A DNA stretch of 64,000 nucleotides from Streptomyces sp. NBC_00775 (GCF_036347135.1 NZ_CP108938.1:6200001-6264000), one strand, 5' to 3'. Shown: positions 1 through 9,065, counted from the first letter of the stretch. A program made the numbers and translations. Notes: generated from the sequence alone by a model not told the origin.

Positions 1-690
1 CTGACCGGGCAGTGGACCATCGACCTCATGCCGCCCCGGCTGGCGGCGGCCGAGGCGACCGGTCTGCGCACCATCAACCTGCGCCGGGTGCCGTACGCCG
101 GTCCGGCCACCGTGCCCGACTGGCTGAGCACCCCGCCCGAGCGCCCCCGGATCTGCCTGACCCTGGGCGCCAGCGGGCGCACGTTCTTCCAGGAGAACCA
201 CGGCATCTCCATCGCCGCGCTGCTGGAGATGCTCGGCGACCTCGACGTCGAGGTCGTCGCCACCTTCAACTCCGTACAGCTCGACAAGGCCGGCACGGTG
301 CCCGCCAACGTCCGCACGGTCGACTACATCCCGCTCGGCCAGCTGCTGCCGACCTGCTCGGCGATCATCCACCACGGGGGCGGCGGCACCTACGCGGCCG
401 CGGCCGCGCACAAGGTCCCGCAGATCGTCATCCCCAAGCACTTCGGTGACTTCCTGGACAACGCCCGCTACGTCGCCGAGCGCGGCGCGGGCGTCCTGGT
501 GGACCGCGAGACGACCACCATGGACGAGCTGAAGAAGCAGATCCTCCAGGTCCTCACCGAGCCGTCGTTCCAGGACGGTGCCGCCGACCTGTACGAGGAG
601 GCGCTCGGCACGCCGGGCCCCAACGAGATCGTCCCGGTTCTGGAGCGGCTCGCCCGCGAACACCGGTCCCGGTCCGCGCCCGTCGCGTGA
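1..690 (+). CDS. Glycosyltransferase, C-terminal part (partial)
   Basis: This is the C-terminal 229 residues of a GT-B glycosyltransferase whose start lies before the window. It reads in frame from base 1 to TGA 688-690. The nucleotide-sugar half is recognisable: a LTLGAS strand, then the donor-binding HHGGGGT motif followed by an alanine-rich helix and PQIVIP, as in the deoxysugar transferases of macrolide and angucycline pathways. The likely role is to move a dTDP-activated deoxysugar, plausibly the trideoxyhexose made by the genes at 15715-22398, onto the polyketide. The acceptor-binding half is missing, so the acceptor and C- versus O-glycosylation cannot be judged. The family is secure, the substrate is inferred. 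Confidence 0.9.
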   Translation: MTGQWTIDLMPPRLAAAEATGLRTINLRRVPYAGPATVPDWLSTPPERPRICLTLGASGRTFFQENHGISIAALLEMLGDLDVEVVATFNSVQLDKAGTVPANVRTVDYIPLGQLLPTCSAIIHHGGGGTYAAAAAHKVPQIVIPKHFGDFLDNARYVAERGAGVLVDRETTTMDELKKQILQVLTEPSFQDGAADLYEEALGTPGPNEIVPVLERLAREHRSRSAPVA

Positions 691-718
691 CCCACACGTC
701 CTATCGAAGGAGCACCGC

Positions 719-1378
719 ATGGCTACGCCCGAAGCAACCCTCGTACGTGCCCAGGCCGGTCCCGCGGAGGACCGGCGCGCACTCGTGGACGCGGCCCGCG
801 CCGTCTTCGCCCGCGAGGGCTGGATCCACACCACCCTGGAGGCCGTCGCGGCGCAGGCCGGTCTCGACACCGAGGACGTGGGCCACTACTTCAAGGACAA
901 GGAACAGCTGCTGCTGTCCGTCCTGCTGGACAGTGCGGCCTCGCTGTCGGCCGCGCTGACGGTCATCGCGGAGAGCCACCTGGCGGAGATCACCGACCTG
1001 GAGCGGGACCTGGTCGCGCTGGGCCGGGACTGGCTGACACCGCTGGCCACGTTCCCCGAGCACTTCGCCATCGTGCGCCATCTGCAGGCCGAGGCGGCCC
1101 GGCTGCCGGCCGGTCTGCTGGAGATGTGGCAGACCGCCGGGCCCCGGCAGGCCCAGCGGGAGCTGGCCCGCCGCTTCCAGCGCGTCGCCGACCAGGGACT
1201 GCTCGACATCGCCGACGCCGACTGCGCCGCGGGCCGCTTCATCCAGCTCGTCGCCGGCGGTGCGGTCGCGCGCTCCTTCTACGGCGCCGTTCCGCTCGCG
1301 GAGTACGAGACGGAGCAGCTCATCAGCACCGGCGTCGAGGACTTCATCCGCCTCTACCGCCCTTACGCGGGCCGCTGA
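719..1378 (+). CDS. TetR/AcrR-family transcriptional regulator
   Basis: A 219-residue protein with a TetR-type N-terminal DNA-binding domain at about residues 20-65: an ARAVFAREG helix, a TTLEAVAAQAG helix-turn-helix, then the HYFKDKEQLL signature. The C-terminal two thirds is a helical ligand-binding region with no recognisable specificity. The start ATG has GAAGGAG six bases upstream, and the gene begins 28 bases after the glycosyltransferase stop. Its position inside the cluster suggests a pathway-specific repressor that senses a product or intermediate. Its usual target would be a nearby operon or an exporter gene, but no divergent promoter marks an obvious operator here. It is the only regulator in the window. 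Confidence 0.9.
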   Translation: MATPEATLVRAQAGPAEDRRALVDAARAVFAREGWIHTTLEAVAAQAGLDTEDVGHYFKDKEQLLLSVLLDSAASLSAALTVIAESHLAEITDLERDLVALGRDWLTPLATFPEHFAIVRHLQAEAARLPAGLLEMWQTAGPRQAQRELARRFQRVADQGLLDIADADCAAGRFIQLVAGGAVARSFYGAVPLAEYETEQLISTGVEDFIRLYRPYAGR

Positions 1379-1447
1379 CCCGCCCCCATGACGCCCGCAC
1401 ACCCTCCCCGGACGAGTGACAACGGACGAGAACGGAAGAGAGAAGAC

Positions 1448-1777
1448 ATGCACAGCACCCTCATCGTGGCGCGCATGGACCTGGCGTCCAGCGCCGAAGT
1501 GGGCCGCCTGTTCGCCGAGTTCGACCGGACGGACATGCCGCACCGCATGGGCACCCGCCGCCGCCAGCTGTTCGCGTACAACGGCCTGTACTTCCACCTT
1601 CAGGACTTCGACACCGACAACGGCGGCGAGCTGATCGAGGAAGCCAAGACCGATCCCCGGTTCGTCGGGATCAGCCAGGACCTCAAGCCGTTCATCGAGG
1701 CCTACGACCCGGAGACCTGGCGGTCCCCGAAGGACGCCATGGCCACCCGCTTCTACAACTGGTCGGCCGCTCAGTGA
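1448..1777 (+). CDS. Polyketide cyclase, TcmI/UrdF type
   Basis: A 109-residue protein of the TcmI-like polyketide cyclase family, which folds as a small ferredoxin-like dimer and closes later rings of type II polyketides. Visible family features are the N-terminal strand LIVARMDL, a [18 protein letters not shown] segment and the C-terminal AMATRFYNW. The length is typical. It sits directly before KS-alpha, where angucycline clusters carry their F gene (UrdF, LanF), so closing the final ring of the benz[a]anthracene is the likely role. The start ATG has a purine-rich GGAAGAGAGAAG leader. The stop is 37 bases before the KS-alpha start. Confidence 0.88.
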   Translation: MHSTLIVARMDLASSAEVGRLFAEFDRTDMPHRMGTRRRQLFAYNGLYFHLQDFDTDNGGELIEEAKTDPRFVGISQDLKPFIEAYDPETWRSPKDAMATRFYNWSAAQ

Positions 1778-1814
1778 TGCCGCCGACGACCGACACGAAG
1801 GGAGGCCACGTCCA

Positions 1815-3083
1815 GTGAGCCGTCGCGTTGTCATCACCGGGGTCGGCGTGCTGGCGCCGGGCGGTATCGGTGCCAAGAACTTCTGGAGTCTGCTCAGCGA
1901 GGGGCGCACGGCGACGAGGGGCATCACCTTCTTCGACCCCTCCTCGTTCCGCTCGCAGGTCGCGGCGGAGGCCGACTTCGACCCCGAGCTGCACGGGCTC
2001 ACCCCGCAGGAGATACGCCGGATGGACCGGGCGGCCCAGTTCGGTGTCGTCGCCGCCCGGGAGGCGCTGGCCGACAGCGGCCTGGCCCTGGCCGGCTTCG
2101 ACCCGCACCGCACCGGCGTCACCATCGGCAGCGCCGTCGGCGCGACCACCGGACTCGACGAGGAGTACCGGGTCGTCAGCGACGACGGCCGGCTCGACCT
2201 GGTCGACCACACCTACGCCCCCCAGCACCTCTACAACTACTTCGTGCCCAGCTCCTTCTCGGCCGAGGTGGCCTGGGCGGTCGGCGCCGAGGGCCCGGCC
2301 ACCGTGGTGTCCACCGGCTGCACCTCCGGTCTCGACTCCGTCGGCCACGCCGTCGAGCTGATCCGCGAGGGCAGCGCCGACGTCATGATCACCGGCGCCA
2401 CCGACGCCCCGATCTCGCCGATCACGATGGCGTGCTTCGACGCGATCAAGGCGACCACGCCGCGCAACGACGACGCCGAGCACGCCTCGCGGCCCTTCGA
2501 CAGCACCCGCAACGGGTTCGTCCTCGGCGAGGGCGCGGCCGTGTTCGTGCTGGAGGAGCTGGAGAGCGCCAGGAAGCGCGGCGCCCACATCTACGCCGAG
2601 ATCGCCGGGTACGCCTCCCGCTGCAACGCCTTTCACATGACGGGTCTGCGGCCCGACGGCCGCGAGATGGCCGAGGCGATCCGGGTGGCGCTGGGAGAGG
2701 CGCGGATGAACCCCGAGTCCATCGACTACATCAACGCCCACGGCTCGGGCACCAAGCAGAACGACCGCCACGAGACGGCGGCGTTCAAGCTCAGCCTGGG
2801 CGACCACGCGTACCGCACGCCGGTCAGCTCGATCAAGTCGATGGTCGGGCACTCGCTCGGCGCGATCGGCTCGATCGAGATCGCCGCGTCGGTGCTGGCG
2901 ATGGAGAACAACGTGGTGCCGCCCACCGCGAACCTGCACACCCCCGACCCGGAGTGCGACCTCGACTACGTCCCGCTCACCGCGCGCGAGCACCGCACCG
3001 ACGCGGTGCTGACCGTCGGCAGCGGCTTCGGCGGGTTCCAGAGCGCGATGGTGCTGGCCCGTCCGGAAAGGAGTGCGGCATGA
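1815..3083 (+). CDS. Type II PKS ketosynthase alpha (KS-alpha)
   Basis: A 422-residue ketosynthase that condenses malonyl-ACP units in the minimal type II PKS. It works as a heterodimer with the KS-beta encoded next. The nucleophile is Cys169 in [11 protein letters not shown], and the catalytic histidines lie in NAHGSGT and in SMVGHSLGA. The GTG start at 1815 was chosen for its GGAGG nine bases upstream (1801-1805) and its family-typical N-terminus [10 protein letters not shown]. The gene overlaps the KS-beta start by ATGA at 3080-3083, a usual coupling that keeps the two subunits at equal level. All expected catalytic residues are present. Confidence 0.97.
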   Translation: MSRRVVITGVGVLAPGGIGAKNFWSLLSEGRTATRGITFFDPSSFRSQVAAEADFDPELHGLTPQEIRRMDRAAQFGVVAAREALADSGLALAGFDPHRTGVTIGSAVGATTGLDEEYRVVSDDGRLDLVDHTYAPQHLYNYFVPSSFSAEVAWAVGAEGPATVVSTGCTSGLDSVGHAVELIREGSADVMITGATDAPISPITMACFDAIKATTPRNDDAEHASRPFDSTRNGFVLGEGAAVFVLEELESARKRGAHIYAEIAGYASRCNAFHMTGLRPDGREMAEAIRVALGEARMNPESIDYINAHGSGTKQNDRHETAAFKLSLGDHAYRTPVSSIKSMVGHSLGAIGSIEIAASVLAMENNVVPPTANLHTPDPECDLDYVPLTAREHRTDAVLTVGSGFGGFQSAMVLARPERSAA

Positions 3084-4297
3084 CCGCCAAGGCAGTGATC
3101 ACCGGCATCGGCGTCGCCACCGCCAACGGGCTCGGTGTGGACGACTTCTGGGCCGCGACCCGCGTGGGCAAGAACGCGATCGGTCCCGTCACCCGCTTCG
3201 ACGCGTCCTCCTACCCGGCGCGGCTCGCGGGGGAGATCAACGGCTTCGTGGCCGAGGAGCACCTGCCCAGCCGGCTGCTCCCGCAGACCGACCGGATGAC
3301 CCGGCTCGCGCTGGTCGCCGCGGACTGCGCCTTCGAGGACGCCGACGTACGGCCCGGGGACATCCCCGAGTTCGACATGGGCGTGGTCACCGCGTCGACG
3401 TCCGGCGGCTTCGAGTTCGGCCAGAACGAGCTGAAGAAGCTGTGGAGCCAGGGCAGTCAGTACGTGAGCGCGTACCAGTCCTTCGCCTGGTTCTACGCGG
3501 TCAACAGCGGCCAGATCTCCATCCGCAACGGGATGCGGGGCCCCAGCGGTGTCGTCGTCAGCGACCACGCGGGCGGCCTCGACGCGATCGCGCAGGCGCG
3601 GCGGCAGATCCGCAAGGGCAGCAAGCTGATCTTCTCCGGCGGCTTCGACGCCTCGATCTGCCCCTGGGGCTGGGTCGCGCAGATCGCCGGCGGCCGGCTG
3701 TCCACCCGCAGCGACCCCGAGCGCGCGTACCTCCCGTTCGACGCGGACGCCAACGGCTATGTGCCGGGCGAGGGCGGGGCGCTGCTCATCCTGGAGAACG
3801 AGCAGACCGCCCGCGAGCGCGGTGCCCGCACCATCTACGGCGAGATCGCGGGCTACGGCGCCACGTTCGACCCGAAGCCGGGCAGCGACCGCGAGCCGGC
3901 GCTGCGCCGCGCCATCGAGGTGGCGCTGGCCGACGCCGGCGTGGCGGCCGAGGACGTGGACGTCGTCTTCGCCGACGGCGCCGGCACACCCGACCTGGAC
4001 CGTGCCGAAGTGGACGCGATCACCAAGGTCTTCGGCCCCGGCGGGGTCCCGGTCACCGCGCCGAAGACGATGATCGGCCGGCTCTACTCCGGCGCCGCCC
4101 CGGTCGACGTGGTCTCCGCGGTGCTGTCCATCCGCGAGGGCATCATCCCGCCCACCACCAACGTGGAGTGCTCGCCCGCCTACGACATCGACCTGGTCGT
4201 CGGGCAGCCGCGTCCCGCGTCGGTGCGCACGGCACTCGTCCTCGCCCGCGGTTACGGCGGCTTCAACTCCGCCGTGGTCGTCCGCGAGACCGACTGA
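3080..4297 (+). CDS. Type II PKS chain-length factor (KS-beta)
   Basis: A 405-residue chain-length factor that pairs with KS-alpha and sets polyketide length. It is a ketosynthase fold without the nucleophilic Cys: the aligned segment reads [11 protein letters not shown], with His163 at the nucleophile position. Most chain-length factors carry Gln there, a residue linked to decarboxylating malonyl-ACP into the acetyl primer. The His codon (CAC 3566-3568) is unambiguous. Pairing with KS-alpha is supported by the ATGA overlap and an AAAGGAG site. The change may mean that priming is different; see findings. Family assignment is certain, the effect of His is inference. Confidence 0.96.
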   Translation: MTAKAVITGIGVATANGLGVDDFWAATRVGKNAIGPVTRFDASSYPARLAGEINGFVAEEHLPSRLLPQTDRMTRLALVAADCAFEDADVRPGDIPEFDMGVVTASTSGGFEFGQNELKKLWSQGSQYVSAYQSFAWFYAVNSGQISIRNGMRGPSGVVVSDHAGGLDAIAQARRQIRKGSKLIFSGGFDASICPWGWVAQIAGGRLSTRSDPERAYLPFDADANGYVPGEGGALLILENEQTARERGARTIYGEIAGYGATFDPKPGSDREPALRRAIEVALADAGVAAEDVDVVFADGAGTPDLDRAEVDAITKVFGPGGVPVTAPKTMIGRLYSGAAPVDVVSAVLSIREGIIPPTTNVECSPAYDIDLVVGQPRPASVRTALVLARGYGGFNSAVVVRETD

Positions 4298-4336
4298 CCT
4301 CCGGCCGCCCGCCGGCCGGACGCCCCCTCTACCGAA

Positions 4337-4364
4337 GTGCCCGTCGCCACCCGGCGGCGGGCAC
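4337..4364 (+). terminator. Hairpin between KS-beta and ACP
   Basis: A 12-base stem (one U-G pair in RNA) with an ACCC loop: GTGCCCGTCGCC at 4337-4348 pairs with GGCGGCGGGCAC at 4353-4364. No U-tract follows, so it is more likely an RNA-stability or attenuation element than a full terminator. It lies in the 120-base gap before the ACP gene. Confidence 0.45.
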
Positions 4365-4417
4365 TCGTCATGCAGCACATCGGCGCGCCCCTCGGCGCGA
4401 GAAAGGTAGGCACACCC

Positions 4418-4687
4418 ATGTCCGAGCGGACGTTCACCATCGAGGACCTCAAGCGCATCCTCCTGGAGGGTGCCGGTGCCGAGGAGGGTGTGGACCTCGA
4501 CGGCGACATCCTCGACACGGAGTTCGAGGAGCTGGGCTACGAATCGCTGGCTCTGCTGGAGACCGGCGGCCGAATAGAGCGCGAGTACGGCATATCGCTG
4601 GACGACGACGTCTTCACCGACAACCGCACCCCGCGGACGCTCGTCACCGCCATCAACACGCAGCTCGAAGCCCTCGTCGCTCCCTGA
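4418..4687 (+). CDS. Type II PKS acyl carrier protein
   Basis: An 89-residue acyl carrier protein that holds the growing poly-beta-ketone for the KS-alpha/KS-beta pair. Ser43, in LGYESLALLE, is the phosphopantetheine attachment site; Glu replaces the commoner Asp before it, as in many type II PKS carriers. The start ATG at 4418 follows a GAAAGG site. Its place after KS-beta and before the ketoreductase is the standard minimal-PKS order. Modification by the Sfp-type transferase at 9422-10303 is plausible. Confidence 0.95.
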   Translation: MSERTFTIEDLKRILLEGAGAEEGVDLDGDILDTEFEELGYESLALLETGGRIEREYGISLDDDVFTDNRTPRTLVTAINTQLEALVAP

Positions 4688-4722
4688 CGCCCCCGGCCCC
4701 CGGGCCTCCCGGCCCCCTCCCC

Positions 4723-4764
4723 GCGCGGCCGCTGTGTCCCCCGCACGGCGGCCGCGCCTCTTTT
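4723..4764 (+). terminator. Terminator-like hairpin after ACP
   Basis: GCGCGGCCGC at 4723-4732 is a perfect 10-base inverted repeat with GCGGCCGCGC at 4748-4757, with a 15-base loop, followed by CTCTTTT. It lies in the 146-base pyrimidine-rich gap between the ACP and ketoreductase genes. It may partly end transcription so that the minimal PKS is expressed above the downstream tailoring genes. Confidence 0.5.
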
Positions 4765-4833
4765 CCCTCCCGGCAGTTCCCCCCTCCGTCCCTCACGCCT
4801 TCACGCCTTCACGAGCCTTTGGAGAAGTCACCC

Positions 4834-5619
4834 ATGACGCAGCAGGACAAGCGGGTCGCCCTCGTCACCGGCGCCACCAGCGGGATCGGCCTCGCCGCCG
4901 CCCGCCTCCTGGCCACCCAGGGCCACCAGGTGTTCATCGGCGCGCGCGACGCCGAGAACGTCGCCGAGACCGTCAAGCAGCTCCAGGACGAAGGCCTGGA
5001 CGTCGATGGCACCACCCTCGACGTGCGCTCGGAGGACAGCGTCCTGGCCTTCGTGCAGGCCGCCGTCGACCGCTTCGGCACCGTCGACGTCCTGGTCAAC
5101 AACGCGGGCCGCAGCGGCGGCGGCGTCACCGCCGACATCCCCGCCGAGCTGTGGCACGACGTCATCGACACCAACCTCAACAGCGTCTTCCGCATGACCC
5201 AGGAAGTCCTCAACACCGGCGGCATGCGCCACAAGAGCCGCGGCCGCATCATCAACATCGCCTCCACCGCGGGCAAGCAGGGCGTGGTGCTCGGCGCCCC
5301 CTACTCGGCGTCCAAGCACGGCGTCGTCGGCTTCACCAAGGCCCTCGGCAACGAGCTCGCCCCGACCGGCATCACCGTCAACGCGGTCTGCCCCGGCTAC
5401 GTCGAGACGCCCATGGCCCAGCGCGTCCGCCAGGGCTACGCCGCCGCCTACGACAGCACCGAGGAGCAGATCCTCGCCAAGTTCCAGTCGAAGATCCCGC
5501 TCGGCCGCTACTCGACGCCGGAGGAGGTCGCCGGCCTCGTCGGCTACCTGGCCTCCGACACCGCCGCCTCCATCACCGCGCAGGCCCTGAACGTCTGCGG
5601 CGGCCTCGGCAACTTCTGA
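4834..5619 (+). CDS. Polyketide ketoreductase (ActIII/UrdD type SDR)
   Basis: A 261-residue short-chain dehydrogenase/reductase that should reduce one carbonyl (C9 in the ActIII model) of the nascent polyketide with NADPH, which fixes first-ring folding. The cofactor loop GATSGIG is near residue 12. Catalytic residues are seen in NIASTAG (Ser), YSASKHG (Tyr and Lys) and NNAG. The C-terminus ALNVCGGLGNF closely resembles actinorhodin/angucycline ketoreductases. Length and start (GGAG upstream of ATG 4834) fit the family. It is followed 35 bases later by the aromatase. Confidence 0.95.
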   Translation: MTQQDKRVALVTGATSGIGLAAARLLATQGHQVFIGARDAENVAETVKQLQDEGLDVDGTTLDVRSEDSVLAFVQAAVDRFGTVDVLVNNAGRSGGGVTADIPAELWHDVIDTNLNSVFRMTQEVLNTGGMRHKSRGRIINIASTAGKQGVVLGAPYSASKHGVVGFTKALGNELAPTGITVNAVCPGYVETPMAQRVRQGYAAAYDSTEEQILAKFQSKIPLGRYSTPEEVAGLVGYLASDTAASITAQALNVCGGLGNF

Positions 5620-5654
5620 TCCCCGACCCACCCCCTGCCCAAGGAGAGTTCACG

Positions 5655-6590
5655 ATGACCACCCGTGAGGTCGAGCACGAGATCACCGTCTCGGCGCCGG
5701 CCGAGGCCGTCTACCGTCTCATCGCCGAGGTGCGCAACTGGCCGCGGATCTTCCCGCCCACCATCTACGTCGACCAGGTCGAGGAGGACGGGAACACCGA
5801 GCGCATCCGCATCTGGGCCACCGCCAACGGCGAGGCCAAGAACTGGACCTCGCGCCGCGTCCTGGACCCGCGGAAGCTGCGCATCGAGTTCCGCCAGGAG
5901 GTCAGCACCCCGCCGGTCGCGGCGATGGGCGGCACCTGGATCATCGAGCCCGTCTCGGCGACCGAGTCCCGGGTGCGGCTGCTGCACGACTACCGCGCCG
6001 TCGACGACGACCCCAAGGGCCTGGAGTGGATCGACGAGGCCGTCGACCGCAACTCCCGCTCCGAGCTCGCCGCCCTCAAGACGAACGTCGAACTCGCCCA
6101 CGCCGCCGAGGACCTGACGTTCTCCTTCGAGGACACCGTGCCGATCGCCGGCTCGGCCAAGGACGTCTACGACTTCATCAACGACGCCCACCTGTGGTCC
6201 GAGCGGCTACCGCACGTGGCGACCGTACGGCTGGAGGAGGACACCCCCGGCCTGCAGTCGCTGGAGATGGACACCCGCGCGAAGGACGGCTCGACGCACA
6301 CCACCAAGTCGTACCGGGTGACCTTCCCGCACCAGAAGATCGCCTACAAGCAGGTCACGCTGCCCGCGCTGATGACCCTGCACACCGGCTACTGGACGTT
6401 CGCCGACACGGCCGACGGTGTCGCCGCCTCCTCGCAGCACACCGTCACCATCAACACCGAGAACATCGCGAAGATCCTCGGTGCGGACGCCACTGTCGAG
6501 GACGCGAAGACGTTCGTACGGGACGCCCTGAGCACCAACAGCCGCGCCACCCTCGGCCACGCCAAGGACTACGCGGAAGCCAGGGCCTGA
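5655..6590 (+). CDS. Didomain aromatase/cyclase (UrdL/LanL type)
   Basis: A 311-residue protein made of two START/Bet v1-like cyclase domains, about residues 5-145 (EHEITVSAPAEAVYRLI) and 155-300 (TFSFEDTVPIAGSAKDVYDFI). Didomain aromatase/cyclases of this kind dehydrate and aromatise the first ring of C9-reduced polyketides, so pairing with the ketoreductase just upstream is coherent. AAGGAGAG precedes the ATG by a good spacing. Only two bases separate its stop from the oxygenase start, so the two are almost certainly co-translated. Confidence 0.93.
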   Translation: MTTREVEHEITVSAPAEAVYRLIAEVRNWPRIFPPTIYVDQVEEDGNTERIRIWATANGEAKNWTSRRVLDPRKLRIEFRQEVSTPPVAAMGGTWIIEPVSATESRVRLLHDYRAVDDDPKGLEWIDEAVDRNSRSELAALKTNVELAHAAEDLTFSFEDTVPIAGSAKDVYDFINDAHLWSERLPHVATVRLEEDTPGLQSLEMDTRAKDGSTHTTKSYRVTFPHQKIAYKQVTLPALMTLHTGYWTFADTADGVAASSQHTVTINTENIAKILGADATVEDAKTFVRDALSTNSRATLGHAKDYAEARA

Positions 6591-6592
6591 CG

Positions 6593-8917
6593 ATGGCTCA
6601 GGACTGCATCACCACACAGGTGATCGTGGTCGGCGCGGGTCCGGTCGGGCTGATGCTCGCCGGTGAGCTGCGGCTCGGCGGCGCGGACGTCGTGGTCCTG
6701 GAGCAGCTCGACGCGCCGACCACGGAGTCCCGGGCGTCCACCCTGCACGCCCGCACCATGGAGATCCTCGACGGCCGGGGCCTGCTGGACCCGCTGGGCG
6801 AGATCCCGGACGAGCCGCGCGGCCACTTCGGCGGCCTCCCGCTCGACCTCACCCTGCCCAGCCCGTATCCCGGCCAGTGGAAGGTCCCGCAGACCCGGCT
6901 GGAGGAACTGCTCGGGGAGTGGGCCGCCCGCCTCGGCGCCGAGGTGCGGCGCGGCCACCGGCTGACCGGTGTCACGGTCACCGACGAAGGTGTCGACGCC
7001 GAGGTGCGCGGCCCGGACGGGCGGACGGCGCTCTTCCGGGCCGCGTACCTGGTGGGCTGCGACGGCGAGGACAGTGCCGTGCGCCGTCTGGGCGGCTTCG
7101 CGTTCCCCGGCACCGACGCCGCACGCGAGCTGCTGCGCGCCGACGTGGCCGGCATCGACGTACCCAACCGGCGGTTCGAGCGGCTTCCGGCCGGACTCGC
7201 CATCGCGGCCCGGCGTCCCGACGGCGTGACCCGGGTGATGGTGCACGAGTTCGGCGCCAGGCCGCGCCCCGGGCAGCCGGAGTTCACCGATGTCGTGGAC
7301 GCGTGGAAGCGGGTCACCGGCGAGGACATCGGCGGCGGCACACCGCAGTGGGTGAACTCCTTCGGCGACGCTTCGCGGCAGGCCACCGCCTACCGCAGCG
7401 GACCCCTGCTGCTGGCCGGCGACGCCGCCCACCGGCAGATGCCGATCGGCGGCCAGGCCCTCAACCTGGGGCTCCAGGACGCCGTCAACCTCGGCTGGAA
7501 GCTGGCCGCCCAGGTCACCGGGCGCGCCCCCGAGGACCTGCTGGACAGCTACCACGCCGAACGGCACCCGGTCGGCGCCCGGGTCCTGGGCAACATCGCC
7601 GCCCAGGCCCGGCTGCTGCTCGGCGGCACCGAGGTGAACGCCCTGCGCGAGGTGCTCGCCGAACTGATCCCGCTGGGACACGTCCGCACCCGGCTGGCGG
7701 GCATGATCTCCGGCCTCGACATCGCCTACGACACGGACTCGGGCGCGGACGCGGGCGCGGGCGACCGTCCCGAGGCCGGGCGCCGGCTGCCGCCCCGCGA
7801 CGTCACGGTCGACGGCACACCCGTCGGCACCGCCGAACTGCTGCGCGCCGGGCAGGGCGTGCTCGTCCTGCCGCACGGCGACACCGCGCTGCGCGCCGCC
7901 GTCGCGCCCTGGGCGCGGCTGGTGCGCGTCGCGGACGGCGACCCCGAGGACACCGACGCCCTGCTCGTACGGCCCGACGGCTATGTGGCATGGGCCGGGA
8001 CCTCGGCATCGGGAGCCACCGGCGCGCTGCGGCGCTGGTTCGGCGAACCGTCCGCCGCCGCGCGCCCCGCGCCCGTACGTCCGGCGCCCACGGCCGCGGT
8101 ACCGGCGCAGCCGTCCGTGACCGTCACCGCAACCCCGAAGAACTGGAGGACCGACATGCCGAAGCTCAGCGGCAAGGCCGCGCTCGTCACGGGATCGAGC
8201 CGGGGCATGGGCCGTGCCACGGCCCTGCGCCTGGCACAGGAGGGCGCGCTCGTCGCCGTCCACTACGCCACCGGCAAGGAAGCCGCCGAGGAGGTCGTCG
8301 AGCGCATCGAGAAGGACGGCGGCCGCGCCTTCACCGTCCAGGCCCGCCTCGGCGTCCCCGGCGACGTCCACGAGCTGTTCCTGGCACTCGAAGAGGGCCT
8401 GCGGGAGCGCACCGGCGGCACCGCACTCGACATCCTGGTCAACAACGCCGGAGTGATGGGCGGGGTCAAGCCCGAGGACACCACGCCGGAGAAGTTCGAC
8501 GAGCTGTTCGCGGTGAACGCCAAGGCGCCGTTCTTCCTCGTCCAGCGCGCGCTGAAGAACATGCCGGACGGCGGCCGGATCATCAGCATCTCCTCCGGCC
8601 TGACGCGTGTCGCCAACCCGGACGAGATCGCGTACGCGATGACCAAGGGCGCCGTCGAGCAGCTGACCCTGCACTTCGCCAAGTACCTCGGCCCGCGCGG
8701 GATCACCGTCAACAGCGTCGCGCCGGGCATCACCCGCAACGACAACCCGGTGTTCGGCATCCCCGAAGTCGTCGAGCAGATGGCGCAGTTGTCCGCGTTC
8801 AACCGGGTCGGCGAGCCCGAGGACATCGCCGACGTGGTCGCCTTCCTCGCCTCCGAGGACGCCCGCTGGATCACCGGCTCCCTCGTGGACGCCACCGGCG
8901 GCACCCTCCTCGGCTGA
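6593..8917 (+). CDS. FAD oxygenase-SDR reductase fusion (UrdM/PgaM type)
   Basis: A 774-residue fusion. Residues 1-500 form an aromatic hydroxylase of the PgaE/RdmE class: FAD-binding GAGPVGLMLAGEL near residue 11, a VGCDGEDS segment, and the ribityl-contacting GDAAHRQMPIGGQALNLGLQDA. Residues 522-774 form a short-chain reductase with TGSSRGMG, NNAG, SISSG and the YAMTK Tyr/Lys pair. In urdamycin, landomycin and gaudimycin pathways such fusions hydroxylate and reduce the angucyclinone at the C12b/C4a/C6 region. An internal GGAGGA with ATG 8156 allows separate production of the reductase. No second, stand-alone hydroxylase of this class is present in the window. Confidence 0.93.
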   Translation: MAQDCITTQVIVVGAGPVGLMLAGELRLGGADVVVLEQLDAPTTESRASTLHARTMEILDGRGLLDPLGEIPDEPRGHFGGLPLDLTLPSPYPGQWKVPQTRLEELLGEWAARLGAEVRRGHRLTGVTVTDEGVDAEVRGPDGRTALFRAAYLVGCDGEDSAVRRLGGFAFPGTDAARELLRADVAGIDVPNRRFERLPAGLAIAARRPDGVTRVMVHEFGARPRPGQPEFTDVVDAWKRVTGEDIGGGTPQWVNSFGDASRQATAYRSGPLLLAGDAAHRQMPIGGQALNLGLQDAVNLGWKLAAQVTGRAPEDLLDSYHAERHPVGARVLGNIAAQARLLLGGTEVNALREVLAELIPLGHVRTRLAGMISGLDIAYDTDSGADAGAGDRPEAGRRLPPRDVTVDGTPVGTAELLRAGQGVLVLPHGDTALRAAVAPWARLVRVADGDPEDTDALLVRPDGYVAWAGTSASGATGALRRWFGEPSAAARPAPVRPAPTAAVPAQPSVTVTATPKNWRTDMPKLSGKAALVTGSSRGMGRATALRLAQEGALVAVHYATGKEAAEEVVERIEKDGGRAFTVQARLGVPGDVHELFLALEEGLRERTGGTALDILVNNAGVMGGVKPEDTTPEKFDELFAVNAKAPFFLVQRALKNMPDGGRIISISSGLTRVANPDEIAYAMTKGAVEQLTLHFAKYLGPRGITVNSVAPGITRNDNPVFGIPEVVEQMAQLSAFNRVGEPEDIADVVAFLASEDARWITGSLVDATGGTLLG
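8145..8158 (+). promoter_or_regulatory. Internal ribosome site for a free reductase domain
   Basis: GGAGGA at 8145-8150 lies five bases before an in-frame ATG (8156-8158) exactly at the oxygenase/SDR domain junction. This would give a separate 253-residue reductase. A separately translated reductase has been reported for the PgaM homologue, so the site is probably functional here. Confidence 0.65.
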
Positions 8918-8945
8918 GCCGCGCGGCACGCCCGCGCCCCCCGAC

Positions 8946-9015
8946 GTCGGCGCGAGTTCTCCCTCGGCGCCGACGGCCGGCCGCCCCTTTCATCCCCCGT
9001 CGGGGGCGGCCGGCC
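8946..9015 (+). terminator. Two back-to-back hairpins
   Basis: The 148-base gap after the oxygenase holds two adjoining inverted repeats. The first pairs GTCGGCGC (8946-8953) with GCGCCGAC (8967-8974). The second, starting at the next base, pairs the 13-mer at 8975-8987 perfectly with 9003-9015 around a 15-base loop. No long U-tract follows. They probably act as a factor-dependent terminator or mRNA barrier at the end of the type II PKS block. Confidence 0.5.
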
Positions 9016-9040
9016 CCCTTCGGCTCCCAGCCGGACCCTC

Positions 9041-9064
9041 ACTCCAAGGACTCCAGGGACTCCA
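9041..9064 (+). repeat. Nine-base tandem repeat before ACP2
   Basis: ACTCCA recurs at exact nine-base spacing (9041, 9050 and 9059) right up to the ATG at 9066. The AAGGA and AGGGA inside the copies supply the only ribosome-binding sequences, so the copy number affects the leader directly. Confidence 0.6.
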
Positions 9065-9065
9065 G

